From a virus: a stretch of DNA of 64,000 nucleotides. The notes under the pieces are model-generated. The model was given only the letters and a program-made list of their open reading frames with translations, searched no databases and was not told the DNA's origin. A program made the position numbers and the translations under genes. The stretch lies in the IMG/VR virus record IMGVR_UViG_3300013233_000235, positions 124,001 through 188,000 of that record; one strand, given 5' to 3'. Positions 33,009 through 40,879 of the stretch are shown here, piece after piece; positions within the stretch are counted from its first letter, which is position 1; each line of letters starts with the position of its first letter.

Positions 33009-33721
33009 AGAGGCTACGGGAAGTACAAGGGCTATCTGTAAAGGGCATGGCCCTCTTATACGGGGTTGGTCACCAAAGTCTCCGTAATGCCGAACACGGG
33101 GTTTACTCGCTAACCCCGGATGCTTTCCAAAGTATCGCAATGGCTAGCGAGGAAGTGTATGCTAAAGCGGGGTTTACAAGGGCAGAGATGGCCACTGCCG
33201 CTGCTGACATGTACCTGGCTAGACACCGTGAAGTCATGAAAGACTTCTCATCGAAGAAGGTTGGGCCACGTAAAGAGTATAAGGTGCTGTTACGTAACGC
33301 TCGCCTGAATGGACACATATCGTCAACGCTGCTAGCCCAAGAAATGGGCATAACCCCATACAACTTCGGTCAGTTGGAATGCGCGGGGAGATCTGTTAAG
33401 GGCCCCATGTTACACCGATGGTTATTAGCACTTGAACAATACCAGTGTGAGCGGCCCGTGCTTATAGAGATAGTGGCTGCCAGATATGGGATCTCTATAA
33501 GTATAGCTGGGGAGGTGTTCAACCAGATATACAGTGCTATCCTGGCCAGCGGTATCACCACCCAACGGTACCTTAAAGAAACGGGTACCCGGTCAACTAC
33601 GCTACAGGTGCTGAATGTGCACCGCAGGGTGATGTGGAACATGTGCATGGCCCACAATCGGTGGGTGGACGATAATGGTTTATTAGGCGATAGTTGTAAA
33701 ATAAATATGGAGGAGCTATAA
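32981..33721 (+). CDS. Triple-HTH-like protein of the regulator array (246 aa)
   Basis: ATG 32981 follows GAGGGGGG. The N terminus MVKRLREVQGLSVKGMALLYGVGHQSLRNAEHGVYSLTPDAFQSIA is an XRE-type helix-turn-helix. Residues about 95-145 (LLRNARLNGHISSTLLAQEMGITPYNFGQLECAG) form a second. A third, weaker copy (ILASGITTQRYLKETGTRSTTLQVLN) follows. The tandem duplication within one chain mirrors the duplication of genes in the region. It overlaps the next start by one base. Confidence 0.78.
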   Translation: MGYIIGSMVKRLREVQGLSVKGMALLYGVGHQSLRNAEHGVYSLTPDAFQSIAMASEEVYAKAGFTRAEMATAAADMYLARHREVMKDFSSKKVGPRKEYKVLLRNARLNGHISSTLLAQEMGITPYNFGQLECAGRSVKGPMLHRWLLALEQYQCERPVLIEIVAARYGISISIAGEVFNQIYSAILASGITTQRYLKETGTRSTTLQVLNVHRRVMWNMCMAHNRWVDDNGLLGDSCKINMEEL

Positions 33722-34389
33722 TGAACATTGGTTTACAACGGGCGCTGGCAGGGTCCATAACGGGTGTGGTCAGCGAGACTGCCCGGCGCGCCATACAGCG
33801 GGACGATGCATCTTGCAGTTGGTACACAATGCGTAGACTGGCCCTACTGCATCCGCAGGTTGGTACAGCACTCAACCTTAACAGGCTGCTACCCACGGTC
33901 ATTCGCAACACCACCTCGCAGACGGTGTGTGATAACACCGGGGAGTTCTACAGCGAGATCAGTACACGGCTTAAGATAACACATGCAGACCACCCTGATC
34001 TGGAGGCGTGTCTGCGCCACCTGGGTACAGACACGCTGAGACCGCACCCTGCCGATGCGATCAACTGGGTAAATATGCGTTACTCACCTGGGCACCTGTG
34101 GACCCTATTTGGCAAGATGTACGGACTAGGCGAGTTATCTACCCACCATCTGAAGCAAGCTGTGTGGCTGGCTGCCGCCCTGGGCACGTACACGGTTCTG
34201 CCCAAAGATTACACGGCAATGTATGGGCTCACCAACCGTGAGGTCAGTTCGGTATTCTCCATTGGGCGAGGGACTAGAGAAAAGTTGGCGGCCCTGGATA
34301 AATGGTCCCAGGTGTCTCCACGGGTCTCAGCCCATGGGGACCTGCCCATATTAACGCACTGGCTGATGTTATTGCAACTACACTCGTAA
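33721..34389 (+). CDS. helical ORFan, 'CxW / YGL' paralogue family (222 aa)
   Basis: ATG 33721 shares one base with the previous stop and has GGAGGAG upstream. SCSWYTMRRLALLHPQV and DYTAMYGLTNREVSSVFSIGRGTREKL place it with the 25873, 32385 and 35144 proteins. Between them is a variable 120-residue region, so the proteins share both ends but not the middle. Confidence 0.72.
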   Translation: MNIGLQRALAGSITGVVSETARRAIQRDDASCSWYTMRRLALLHPQVGTALNLNRLLPTVIRNTTSQTVCDNTGEFYSEISTRLKITHADHPDLEACLRHLGTDTLRPHPADAINWVNMRYSPGHLWTLFGKMYGLGELSTHHLKQAVWLAAALGTYTVLPKDYTAMYGLTNREVSSVFSIGRGTREKLAALDKWSQVSPRVSAHGDLPILTHWLMLLQLHS

Positions 34390-34448
34390 CAAACAAATCT
34401 GGGTATACTACCCTAACTAACGCCGCAGATGCGGCAAGGATATTGACT

Positions 34449-35147
34449 ATGGAAAACCAAAGAATAGAAGCAGTTGAAACCAATGCGGCAATTTTAGAGG
34501 TCATGTTAAACTGCGGGTATGACCCCACCTACAGTCACGACATGGCCGCAGGCCGGGTGACATTGGCCGACGCGACATTGGCCCGCATACACGCGGAGGA
34601 CCACCGTATACCCGCCCCCCTCCGCCGTATTGTCGGCGGGATTGACGAGCTGGTAGATCAGGAGCTGAATAGATTGGGGCACACGGCGGTCTCAGTGGAA
34701 GCCAATCTTGGCAAAGGCCTATGCTATTGGGCCGGATGGAAATATAGGTATGTCAAAAGTGGTCAACGTATGTATCACGCACCAGCCCCCGTGGACATGT
34801 TGCTAGAGGCACACAGGATGTCTGGGGAGGCTGTGGATACCGGCTTACTGAAAGCCGTGCTCACAGTGGACGTATACAGCGACCGAGTGCAACGTATGGC
34901 TGTGGCGGCCACGATGTTCCGGACGGCCTACACACTGTCTCATCCAGAGATGGCTGTGGCTGTAGGGTTGGAAAGGCCCGAGCTAGGGCGCTACCTATGT
35001 ATGGGTGGGGATGAGTCGGGTGTACTGTTAGATGCGTCCAAGACGTTTTATCGGTACATGTGGACTCACCGGGTTAAGCTTGGCGAGCTCGTCCCCGACT
35101 GGCTCAACCCTGTTGATTTCAACAGCGCTTATGGTGAATCGATATGA
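34449..35147 (+). CDS. helical hypothetical protein of the array (232 aa)
   Basis: Start set at ATG 34449 after AAGGA rather than at the upstream ATG 34302, which lies inside the previous gene. The protein is helical; YTLSHPEMAVAVGLERPELGRYLCMGGDESGVLLDASKTF could be a helix-turn-helix. It overlaps the next gene as ATGA at 35144. Confidence 0.7.
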   Translation: MENQRIEAVETNAAILEVMLNCGYDPTYSHDMAAGRVTLADATLARIHAEDHRIPAPLRRIVGGIDELVDQELNRLGHTAVSVEANLGKGLCYWAGWKYRYVKSGQRMYHAPAPVDMLLEAHRMSGEAVDTGLLKAVLTVDVYSDRVQRMAVAATMFRTAYTLSHPEMAVAVGLERPELGRYLCMGGDESGVLLDASKTFYRYMWTHRVKLGELVPDWLNPVDFNSAYGESI

Positions 35148-35737
35148 ATGAGTTGCTGACGAAGGTCTTGGGTGACCGCCAGCTAAACTTGACCCCGTCT
35201 GAAGAGAGGGCTATTTATACACCCGGCGTCGGTATGAGCTGGATAAGTCTTGGCAGGATTATCACCAATAACCCCATCCTGATGGGGCAGGGCTATTACG
35301 CCCATCTGTCAGCTGTACACTGCGATCCAAAAACATGCGTGTTAGTGGGTGGGGATGAGATGTCTACGGCTCTGGCTATCTCGATGAAAGAGTTAGCTAC
35401 CTATGGTGATTCCACGTCATTGGATAACCATAAGTACTTCCTATCCAGGGGTGCCAAGCCTACTGGCATCATGGCGAGCTTGTGGATATACCACTTAGAG
35501 CGACATGGCATAACCAGTGCATCAGCGCTGTACAGAGAGGTGTATGGCCTAGATAAGCAACAGGCTAAGGCGGCGTGCGAGCTTGTCTGGGTGACCACCA
35601 TGCGTGGGAGGACGGTCAGCAGGATCGCCAGCTATGCGGGTTACCGCGCCAAAGAGGTTTCCCAACTATGGGTGGTTGGGGCAAAGTCGTCCAAGAAGGA
35701 TGAGGTAATCCACCGTTTACGGGAACTCATGGGGTAG
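35144..35737 (+). CDS. helical ORFan, 'SW / YGL' paralogue family (197 aa)
   Basis: GMSWISLGRIITNNPIL and ALYREVYGLDKQQAKAACEL mark the family. The C-terminal GRTVSRIASYAGYRAKEVSQLWVVGAKSSKKDEVIHRL has helix-turn-helix character with a basic end. It closes the longest operon of the region (31850-35737), followed by the terminator at 35758. Confidence 0.73.
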   Translation: MNELLTKVLGDRQLNLTPSEERAIYTPGVGMSWISLGRIITNNPILMGQGYYAHLSAVHCDPKTCVLVGGDEMSTALAISMKELATYGDSTSLDNHKYFLSRGAKPTGIMASLWIYHLERHGITSASALYREVYGLDKQQAKAACELVWVTTMRGRTVSRIASYAGYRAKEVSQLWVVGAKSSKKDEVIHRLRELMG

Positions 35738-35757
35738 TTAACCCCCAGAATAAAGTT

Positions 35758-35782
35758 AGCCCTTCGGGGCTTTCTTTTTTAT
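35758..35782 (+). terminator. Rho-independent terminator
   Basis: AGCCC-TTC-GGGGCT hairpin with TTCTTTTTTA at the end of the HTH-rich operon. Confidence 0.85.
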
Positions 35783-35800
35783 TTGTTTCCCTATATTCTT

Positions 35801-35840
35801 AGAACTATATAACTTGTATGAAGAGACACTTTGATCTCTT
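35801..35840 (+). promoter_or_regulatory. Cassette promoter plus hairpin leader (class A, copy 8)
   Basis: Core CTATATAACTTGTATG is followed by AAGAGA (35821-35826), loop CACTTTGA and TCTCTT (35835-35840). TAGGAG precedes ATG 35857. Confidence 0.8.
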
Positions 35841-35856
35841 GTATAGGAGTTTAGTT

Positions 35857-36444
35857 ATGAGCGATTTTCTGACACACAGGTGTCACATGTTAAGTACACG
35901 CACCACCACCGGGGGGTCCGAGATGACCACCATCGACGGCCTTGATCTACCACGGGCGGTTAACGTAGGCGGGCATATTGAGTTGAAGAGAGGGGGTGTT
36001 ACATATCGCACTGATAAGCATCCGCCTTGGAAGCCCTTTACAGTGTTGTCAAGCTCGGGACGCCACGCCAACGGGGTATTGTTGGAAATGCACTGCGGGT
36101 GCGATGGCACATACCCGTATGTCCTGTTTATCGATGGTCGGTGCCACGTACTAGGTAAACATTTTGGTGACATCCCAGAGAATGGTTGCGTGTTTGAACA
36201 GGGTCTCTGGATGTACGGCCATGGTCTTCTAGACTACCATGAGTCTGTGGTTATAGCCATCGGTGAGTACACCGGCACCAAACCTAAGCGGCAGCTCAAC
36301 TACAAGGTAATTGCAATGGATACCCCCAAACAAGAGTTCGTAATAGAGATTATACCCAATGCTGAAAATAGCATTGTGTATCAATTGCGGGTAACCCTGC
36401 CAGCGTGGGGTCCCCGCGCACAAGTGATACAACGCGTTAAGTAA
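35857..36444 (+). CDS. beta-rich ORFan, first of a tandem trio (195 aa)
   Basis: Start set at ATG 35857. YRTDKHPPWKPFTVLSS, LLEMHCGCDGTYPYVLFIDGRCHVLG and VFEQGLWMYGHGLLDYH are repeated in the next two proteins as VSQPYPLYH... and VTGPHPPYVML... VIVDKGGPVIMG... CEQRVWLHGLGHTDLH. So 35857, 36476 and 36904 arose by tandem duplication. Cys-rich beta strands, no catalytic motif. Confidence 0.74.
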   Translation: MSDFLTHRCHMLSTRTTTGGSEMTTIDGLDLPRAVNVGGHIELKRGGVTYRTDKHPPWKPFTVLSSSGRHANGVLLEMHCGCDGTYPYVLFIDGRCHVLGKHFGDIPENGCVFEQGLWMYGHGLLDYHESVVIAIGEYTGTKPKRQLNYKVIAMDTPKQEFVIEIIPNAENSIVYQLRVTLPAWGPRAQVIQRVK

Positions 36445-36475
36445 TACACACACGGTATATACCAGGAGCTTAATT

Positions 36476-36907
36476 ATGAAAAACGAACAAGCATTAAAAG
36501 ACAAATTGCTGTATGTTAAAGCGGAGTCCGTAAAAACGATCTCCTCCACGTTCGCCAATGGGGATCGTATCAGTCATCTGGAGGTGGACGGCATGCATAT
36601 CCAGGGGCTGGATGGGTCGTCCGACGGGCGGATCGGGTGGAGTGACGGCGTCAACACATGGGTGAGCCAGCCATACCCGCTTTACCATAAAGCGGTCGGT
36701 GGACCCCAACGCTGCGGTGGGGGGCACAACCACATTGGGGTTATACTCCGCGTAAGGGATGGTGGTAGACGTCATCGGCTGTGCCTAGTTTACCGTGGCG
36801 CTGTGTACTACACTGGCGGGCTGGTTAAGAAAACCGGTGATGACATCCTATTCAAGAACCTACTTTGGGTTGGTGGTGTGGGTCCACGGCCAGTGCCCCA
36901 GTCGTGA
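36476..36907 (+). CDS. beta-rich ORFan, second of a tandem trio (143 aa)
   Basis: CAGGAG precedes ATG 36476. The N-terminal helix (KNEQALKDKLLYVKAESVK) is followed by the shared module: TWVSQPYPLYHKAVGG, LCLVYRGAVYYTGGLVKK and FKNLLWVGGVG. It is shorter than its neighbours and ends with GPRPVPQS just after the shared FKNLLWV strand, overlapping the next gene as GTGA. Confidence 0.72.
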   Translation: MKNEQALKDKLLYVKAESVKTISSTFANGDRISHLEVDGMHIQGLDGSSDGRIGWSDGVNTWVSQPYPLYHKAVGGPQRCGGGHNHIGVILRVRDGGRRHRLCLVYRGAVYYTGGLVKKTGDDILFKNLLWVGGVGPRPVPQS

Positions 36908-37485
36908 GCCAGTCGGAGTGGATGACACCCTACCAATCATTCCTGATAAGTGTCTCCCCCCAACCCCCCGATGGTGACATTATCTGCATTGATGGGCATC
37001 CCCTGCCCAATATAGGGCGTGTCGGCAACGGGTTAACCCTGGACATATCCGGTGAGCCATGGGTGACGGGTCCCCACCCGCCGTACGTGATGCTCAATGG
37101 GGTGCCAGGTGGCATCGCCATCGTATTGGTGTTCCGATGTGATGATCTTGGCACGATGGTCATCGTTGATAAAGGCGGCCCGGTTATAATGGGGAGGTTA
37201 GTCAGGGAGGTCCCCGCGTGTGGTCCAAATGGCACAATTGTTTGTGAGCAGCGTGTGTGGTTACACGGCTTGGGGCACACCGACCTACACGGGCAGCTAA
37301 AGAAAGCCGTTAAATACACCCGGACGTGGGATGCGATCTGCATTAGCACAGCCAACGTCAAGTCTGAGTGGGTTATCACAGCCACCAGGGGTTGGCCCAC
37401 CAATCCCGACGTAGTGGATAACCCATGGGAGCCAACGTATCTGTGCCGTTGGGAAGATGCCCACTGGGCATTTGCACGTATGTAA
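36904..37485 (+). CDS. beta-rich ORFan, third of a tandem trio (193 aa)
   Basis: GTG 36904 overlaps the previous stop (GTGA); ATG 36919 with CGGAG just before it is an alternative. PWVTGPHPPYVMLNGVPGG, TMVIVDKGGPVIMGRLV and CEQRVWLHGLGHTDLHGQL are the shared module, longest here. The C terminus ends in WEDAHWAFARM. A terminator follows at 37492. Confidence 0.73.
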   Translation: MSQSEWMTPYQSFLISVSPQPPDGDIICIDGHPLPNIGRVGNGLTLDISGEPWVTGPHPPYVMLNGVPGGIAIVLVFRCDDLGTMVIVDKGGPVIMGRLVREVPACGPNGTIVCEQRVWLHGLGHTDLHGQLKKAVKYTRTWDAICISTANVKSEWVITATRGWPTNPDVVDNPWEPTYLCRWEDAHWAFARM

Positions 37486-37491
37486 TTAGTT

Positions 37492-37517
37492 AGCCCTTCG
37501 GGGCTTTCTTTTTTATT
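37492..37517 (+). terminator. Rho-independent terminator
   Basis: AGCCC-TTC-GGGGCT hairpin with TTCTTTTTTA, followed by the junction spacer before the ligase cassette. Confidence 0.85.
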
Positions 37518-37535
37518 TGCTTCCCTATATTCTTA

Positions 37536-37574
37536 AGCCTATATAACTTGTATGAAGAGACGCATTGATCTCTT
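37536..37574 (+). promoter_or_regulatory. Cassette promoter plus hairpin leader (class A, copy 9)
   Basis: Core CCTATATAACTTGTATG is followed by AAGAGA (37555-37560), loop CGCATTGA and TCTCTT (37569-37574). TAGGAG precedes ATG 37591. The loop matches copy 7, not copy 8, so loop type does not simply follow map position. Confidence 0.8.
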
Positions 37575-37590
37575 GTATAGGAGTTTAGTT

Positions 37591-39522
37591 ATGAGTGAAA
37601 GATATATCAGAGATCTGAGCCTTAAGTTACAGAGGTGGACAGATGCGTATGCAAGTGGCACCCCACTTGTGTCAGATAGTTTATACGATGCCGTCCATAA
37701 GGAGTTGGACAAAGCGGTCGGCGGATCGGCTGAGAAGTTCGTACCGCAGACCCTGACAGTGGCCACCACTGGTAAGCACCGCGTCCCCATGACCACTCTC
37801 AAAGATGTTTACACGATTGAGGATATTGGCAGATTCGTGAATGGTTTTCCAGAGGGTACCCGCTTTATAGCGGAGCCAAAGATGGATGGGATGGCTATCA
37901 GCCTAACATATGAAAACGGCGATCTGGTCAAAGGGTTAACCCGGGGTGATTATGTTAATGGGGAGCTCTGTACTGAATCCATCAGCTACGTCCCAAGCGT
38001 GCCTATAACACTCGGTCTGGATATCGATATGGAGGTTCGGGGTGAGCTTGTTGTTACCCACGAAAGCTTTACACCAGACATGGGTGTATCGCCACGCAAC
38101 TTTGCCGCAGGCAGCCTTATGAAGGGGGACCAAGAGCGGAACAAGCATCTAACGTTCATCCCATACGCTGTGACAGTGGCGCGCGGTGAATACGGGGAGT
38201 TAACAAGTCTGCACGACAAACTCATGTGGCTGGGGACCATCGGGTTCCAAACCAATCCGGCCAAGATACTGCTGGGCACCCGCGTACAAATCATCGATTG
38301 GATGAAGGATATGCATGAAAGTTGTGACCCGCAGGCACGGCCAGAAGCTTACATGTGCGCGATTGATGGGTTAGTGCTAAAGGTCGATGACTCTGAGCTG
38401 TTTGCCGACGCTGGTGGTACCAGCAAGCACCCCCACGGGGCGATCGCCTTTAAGTACAACTCAGCTAGCGCTGTCACCACGATCGTGGCTGTGGAGGAGT
38501 CTATGGGCCGCTTTGGCGAGATAACTCCAGTGGCTATCGTGGAGCCTGTGACCATCGATGGTAATGTGGTTACCCGTGCCACCCTCCACAACTACGCCAA
38601 GGTTCTAAGCAAGGGTGTATTCATTGGTGGGGAATGCGTACTGATGCGGGCAGGTGGTGTGATACCGGACCTGGTTGCTATGACGGAGAATGTTGACAAG
38701 TTGCCAATCGTATCCCCGCCATCTGTATGCCCAAGCTGTGGTGCCGCAACAATCGTCACCGCCGACCTTATCAACACCACCTGTAGTAGAGAAGACTGGT
38801 CGGAATGTAAGGCGCGTGCGGTGCGTACTGGGGCATACATCGTGTCTAAGAAGGTGCTAAATATACAGGGGCTTGGTGGAAAGACTATCGAGAAGTTGTA
38901 TGACCTTGGTGTCAAGTTAACCACCTTGCACCATGTGCTGACACTTTCCAAGGATGATCTGGTAAAGGCCGCAGGTAACGCTATGGGGAAAAAGGTATAT
39001 GACCGCATCCAGTCGGCGGCTGAGATGTCATGCCAAACATTCATAAAGGCCATGTGCATAAAGGAAATCGGCAACCATGCATCCGTTATATTGTCCGAGC
39101 ATGTGGGTCACCACCCCCAGGGTTTTCTCGACTTATCGGGGGAATCTATCGGGCTTATCAATGGTTTAGCCGAAGATGAAGTTGGGCATTTGGTGGAATT
39201 CTTTGGCGATACCGCGAGGCAAGCGGCGGCATGGCGTGGTCATGATCTGGTGACAGACCCTATGTCGCCTGAAGATGACCCCGCTAATAAAAACGCTGAT
39301 GAGTTGGTAGCTAGGTTCAGCAACGCTGGATTCGATACGTCTCACAAGGTGTGTGTAACCGGATCGTTTGAGGGTTGTAACCGCGATGATATTCACAAGG
39401 CCCTAAGCAACGCTGGGTTCACACCCACGAAATCAGCCAGTGCGAATACCGCCCTAATAGCCGGCGATAAACCGTCGGCATCAAAGGTGGATAAATCGGG
39501 CGCGATGTTCTGTGCGTTTTAA
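37591..39522 (+). CDS. ligA: NAD+-dependent DNA ligase (643 aa)
   Basis: Start set at ATG 37591 after TAGGAG. The N-terminal Ia-type segment (LVSDSLYDAVHKELD) binds NMN of NAD+. FIAEPKMDGMAIS holds the adenylation Lys97 in KxDG. An OB region follows. A Cys4 zinc finger begins CPSCGAAT and ends near TCSREDWSECK. Then come helix-hairpin-helix repeats (LNIQGLGGKTIEKLYDLG, AAGNAMGKKVYDRI) and a BRCT domain (HKVCVTGSFEGCNRDDIHKALSNAG). Length is close to bacterial LigA (about 670), only the BRCT end being short. It seals nicks during replication and repair. It is the sole gene of its cassette. Confidence 0.95.
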   Translation: MSERYIRDLSLKLQRWTDAYASGTPLVSDSLYDAVHKELDKAVGGSAEKFVPQTLTVATTGKHRVPMTTLKDVYTIEDIGRFVNGFPEGTRFIAEPKMDGMAISLTYENGDLVKGLTRGDYVNGELCTESISYVPSVPITLGLDIDMEVRGELVVTHESFTPDMGVSPRNFAAGSLMKGDQERNKHLTFIPYAVTVARGEYGELTSLHDKLMWLGTIGFQTNPAKILLGTRVQIIDWMKDMHESCDPQARPEAYMCAIDGLVLKVDDSELFADAGGTSKHPHGAIAFKYNSASAVTTIVAVEESMGRFGEITPVAIVEPVTIDGNVVTRATLHNYAKVLSKGVFIGGECVLMRAGGVIPDLVAMTENVDKLPIVSPPSVCPSCGAATIVTADLINTTCSREDWSECKARAVRTGAYIVSKKVLNIQGLGGKTIEKLYDLGVKLTTLHHVLTLSKDDLVKAAGNAMGKKVYDRIQSAAEMSCQTFIKAMCIKEIGNHASVILSEHVGHHPQGFLDLSGESIGLINGLAEDEVGHLVEFFGDTARQAAAWRGHDLVTDPMSPEDDPANKNADELVARFSNAGFDTSHKVCVTGSFEGCNRDDIHKALSNAGFTPTKSASANTALIAGDKPSASKVDKSGAMFCAF

Positions 39523-39538
39523 ATAGCAGTATAAAGTC

Positions 39539-39568
39539 AGCCCCGATTAAGGGGCTTTCTTTTTTATT
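39539..39568 (+). terminator. Rho-independent terminator
   Basis: AGCCCC-GATTAA-GGGGCT hairpin with TTCTTTTTTA after the ligase gene. Confidence 0.86.
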
Positions 39569-39584
39569 TGTTTCGCCCATATGT

Positions 39585-39625
39585 CAGAACTATATAACTA
39601 CTATGAAGAGACACTTTGATCTCTT
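39585..39625 (+). promoter_or_regulatory. Cassette promoter plus hairpin leader (class A, copy 10)
   Basis: Core CTATATAACTACTATG is followed by AAGAGA (39606-39611), loop CACTTTGA and TCTCTT (39620-39625). TTGGAG precedes ATG 39642. Confidence 0.8.
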
Positions 39626-39641
39626 ACTTTGGAGTTTAGTT

Positions 39642-40325
39642 ATGAGTAAAGTAAACGTAGATGTAACCCCCGCGATGGTAGAAACCTCATTAGCGGTATG
39701 CCTGTCCCGGAATGGTGGTACCAGTGTGCGGGAGTTTGTCGAAAAGACCAGCGCCTACTGGAAAGCCATCTTGACTGAAGAGGCTGGGGAGGTGCTGTGC
39801 GAATTGGGCATAAAGCCCTGGAAACCTCTTAAGAAGGTGAACGCACTGCTGGAATGCGCAGACTTGTATTACACGTTACTGGCTGCCGCACACCAGCCCG
39901 GCTCGGGGGTAGGTAACGTGTACGAATCCGTGGCAGATTGGATGTCGGCACCACCGCGCGATGACATCCCCGAGGGGTTGGTTGACAAAGGCCTCACGCT
40001 GGTACACGTGGCGTCAGATCCGATGAGTACGGTCGCCGACAAGTTGGGGGAGACCGCCATGATAATGGTGGCGATCCTCAAACAGTTGGGGTACTCCCCC
40101 GCCGACATGCTTGGGGCGTTCAAATGGAAGAACGCATTGGTAGAACGACGGTACGAGTTTACACCGACAACTGATGGGAAGGTCGTTATCTACAACAGCG
40201 GGGTGATGTCCGATGATACCGCGCTGGGCCACATCATCCGTGAGCGGGATCTCGCGATGGATCTCCATAAACCATACATGGAGATGTGCGGGGAGATCCG
40301 CAACCGTCTGGCACCTGTAAAATAG
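39642..40325 (+). CDS. dUTPase-2/MazG-like all-alpha NTP pyrophosphatase (227 aa)
   Basis: Start set at ATG 39642. ILTEEAGEVLCELGIKPWKPLKK and ALLECADLYYTLLAAA have the E-x-x-E and E-x-x-D metal-binding helices of the dimeric dUTPase/MazG family, including the GxKPWK turn seen in dUTPase-2. GAFKWKNALVERRYEF carries the K-x-x-N-x-x-R motif. The enzyme would hydrolyse dUTP or another dNTP to the monophosphate in the cytoplasm and so shape the nucleotide pool, together with the dTMP kinase. It is the only gene of its cassette. Confidence 0.75.
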   Translation: MSKVNVDVTPAMVETSLAVCLSRNGGTSVREFVEKTSAYWKAILTEEAGEVLCELGIKPWKPLKKVNALLECADLYYTLLAAAHQPGSGVGNVYESVADWMSAPPRDDIPEGLVDKGLTLVHVASDPMSTVADKLGETAMIMVAILKQLGYSPADMLGAFKWKNALVERRYEFTPTTDGKVVIYNSGVMSDDTALGHIIRERDLAMDLHKPYMEMCGEIRNRLAPVK

Positions 40326-40334
40326 CAGCATAAG

Positions 40335-40368
40335 TAGACCCCCTATTAAGGGGTCTATTCTTTTTATG
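40335..40368 (+). terminator. Rho-independent terminator
   Basis: TAGACCCC and GGGGTCTA arms around CTATTAA, with TTCTTTTTA. Very similar to the terminator at 3722, which also precedes a class B leader. Confidence 0.86.
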
Positions 40369-40392
40369 TAAATCTGGAATCAACGTATTTTC

Positions 40393-40436
40393 AATGACAT
40401 ATAACTAAAATGGATATAGGCGTTTTGACTTATATC
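40393..40436 (+). promoter_or_regulatory. Cassette promoter plus hairpin leader (class B, copy 2)
   Basis: Core GACATATAACTAAAATGG is followed by GATATAGG (40413-40420), loop CGTTTTGA and CTTATATC (40429-40436). It matches the copy at 3783 over promoter and hairpin; the distal leader varies by a few bases. Thus terminator, promoter and leader form one duplicated block. Confidence 0.78.
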
Positions 40437-40467
40437 TATTAATGGCTTAACAGCCAGGAGTTTTACT

Positions 40468-40809
40468 ATGACAAATCTAAAAGCGTTAGTAGTGTTCACA
40501 AATCAGTCATCCACCTATCCAGGTGTAAGCCGGTTGGTACACAAGGCGTTAGATGGGTACAATGTTGGAGTTATGAGTATCGGTACCGTGGACCTGGAAA
40601 ACAATGCGGAGGATAGAGCAATGATGGTACAACTGTTGCAGAGAAAGCAGCACGAATACAATCGGGTTGTTTACATCGATGGGGGGGATGGGAAGGCTTC
40701 TCATACCGTAGCATCCCACGCAGGTGCGTGGGATATGGTAATCCACGTGAATGCAGACAAAGTGGTAACAGGTTGCAGTAGATCATGGGGTGAGGATATC
40801 ACCCTATAA
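40468..40809 (+). CDS. hypothetical protein (113 aa)
   Basis: ATG 40468 after CAGGAG. LKALVVFTNQSSTYPGVSRLVHKAL and YNRVVYIDGGDGKASHTVASHAGAWDMVIHVNADKVV alternate strands and helices, as in a small Rossmann-like fold. No nucleotide-binding motif is complete. It is alone under a class B leader. Confidence 0.72.
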   Translation: MTNLKALVVFTNQSSTYPGVSRLVHKALDGYNVGVMSIGTVDLENNAEDRAMMVQLLQRKQHEYNRVVYIDGGDGKASHTVASHAGAWDMVIHVNADKVVTGCSRSWGEDITL

Positions 40810-40813
40810 AGTC

Positions 40814-40840
40814 AGCCCCTTCGGGGGCTTTCTTTTTTAT
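40814..40840 (+). terminator. Rho-independent terminator
   Basis: AGCCCC-TTC-GGGGGCT hairpin with TTCTTTTTTA and the usual spacer. Confidence 0.85.
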
Positions 40841-40856
40841 TTGTTTCCATACATTT

Positions 40857-40879
40857 TCAGAACTATATAACTTGTATGA
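40857..40879 (+). promoter_or_regulatory. Cassette promoter without canonical hairpin
   Basis: Core CTATATAACTTGTATGA is present, but AAGAGA/TCTCTT is replaced by an unrelated 55-base leader. A CCTATTGA octamer occurs in it without a visible stem. AAAGGATG leads to ATG 40936. Confidence 0.65.
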
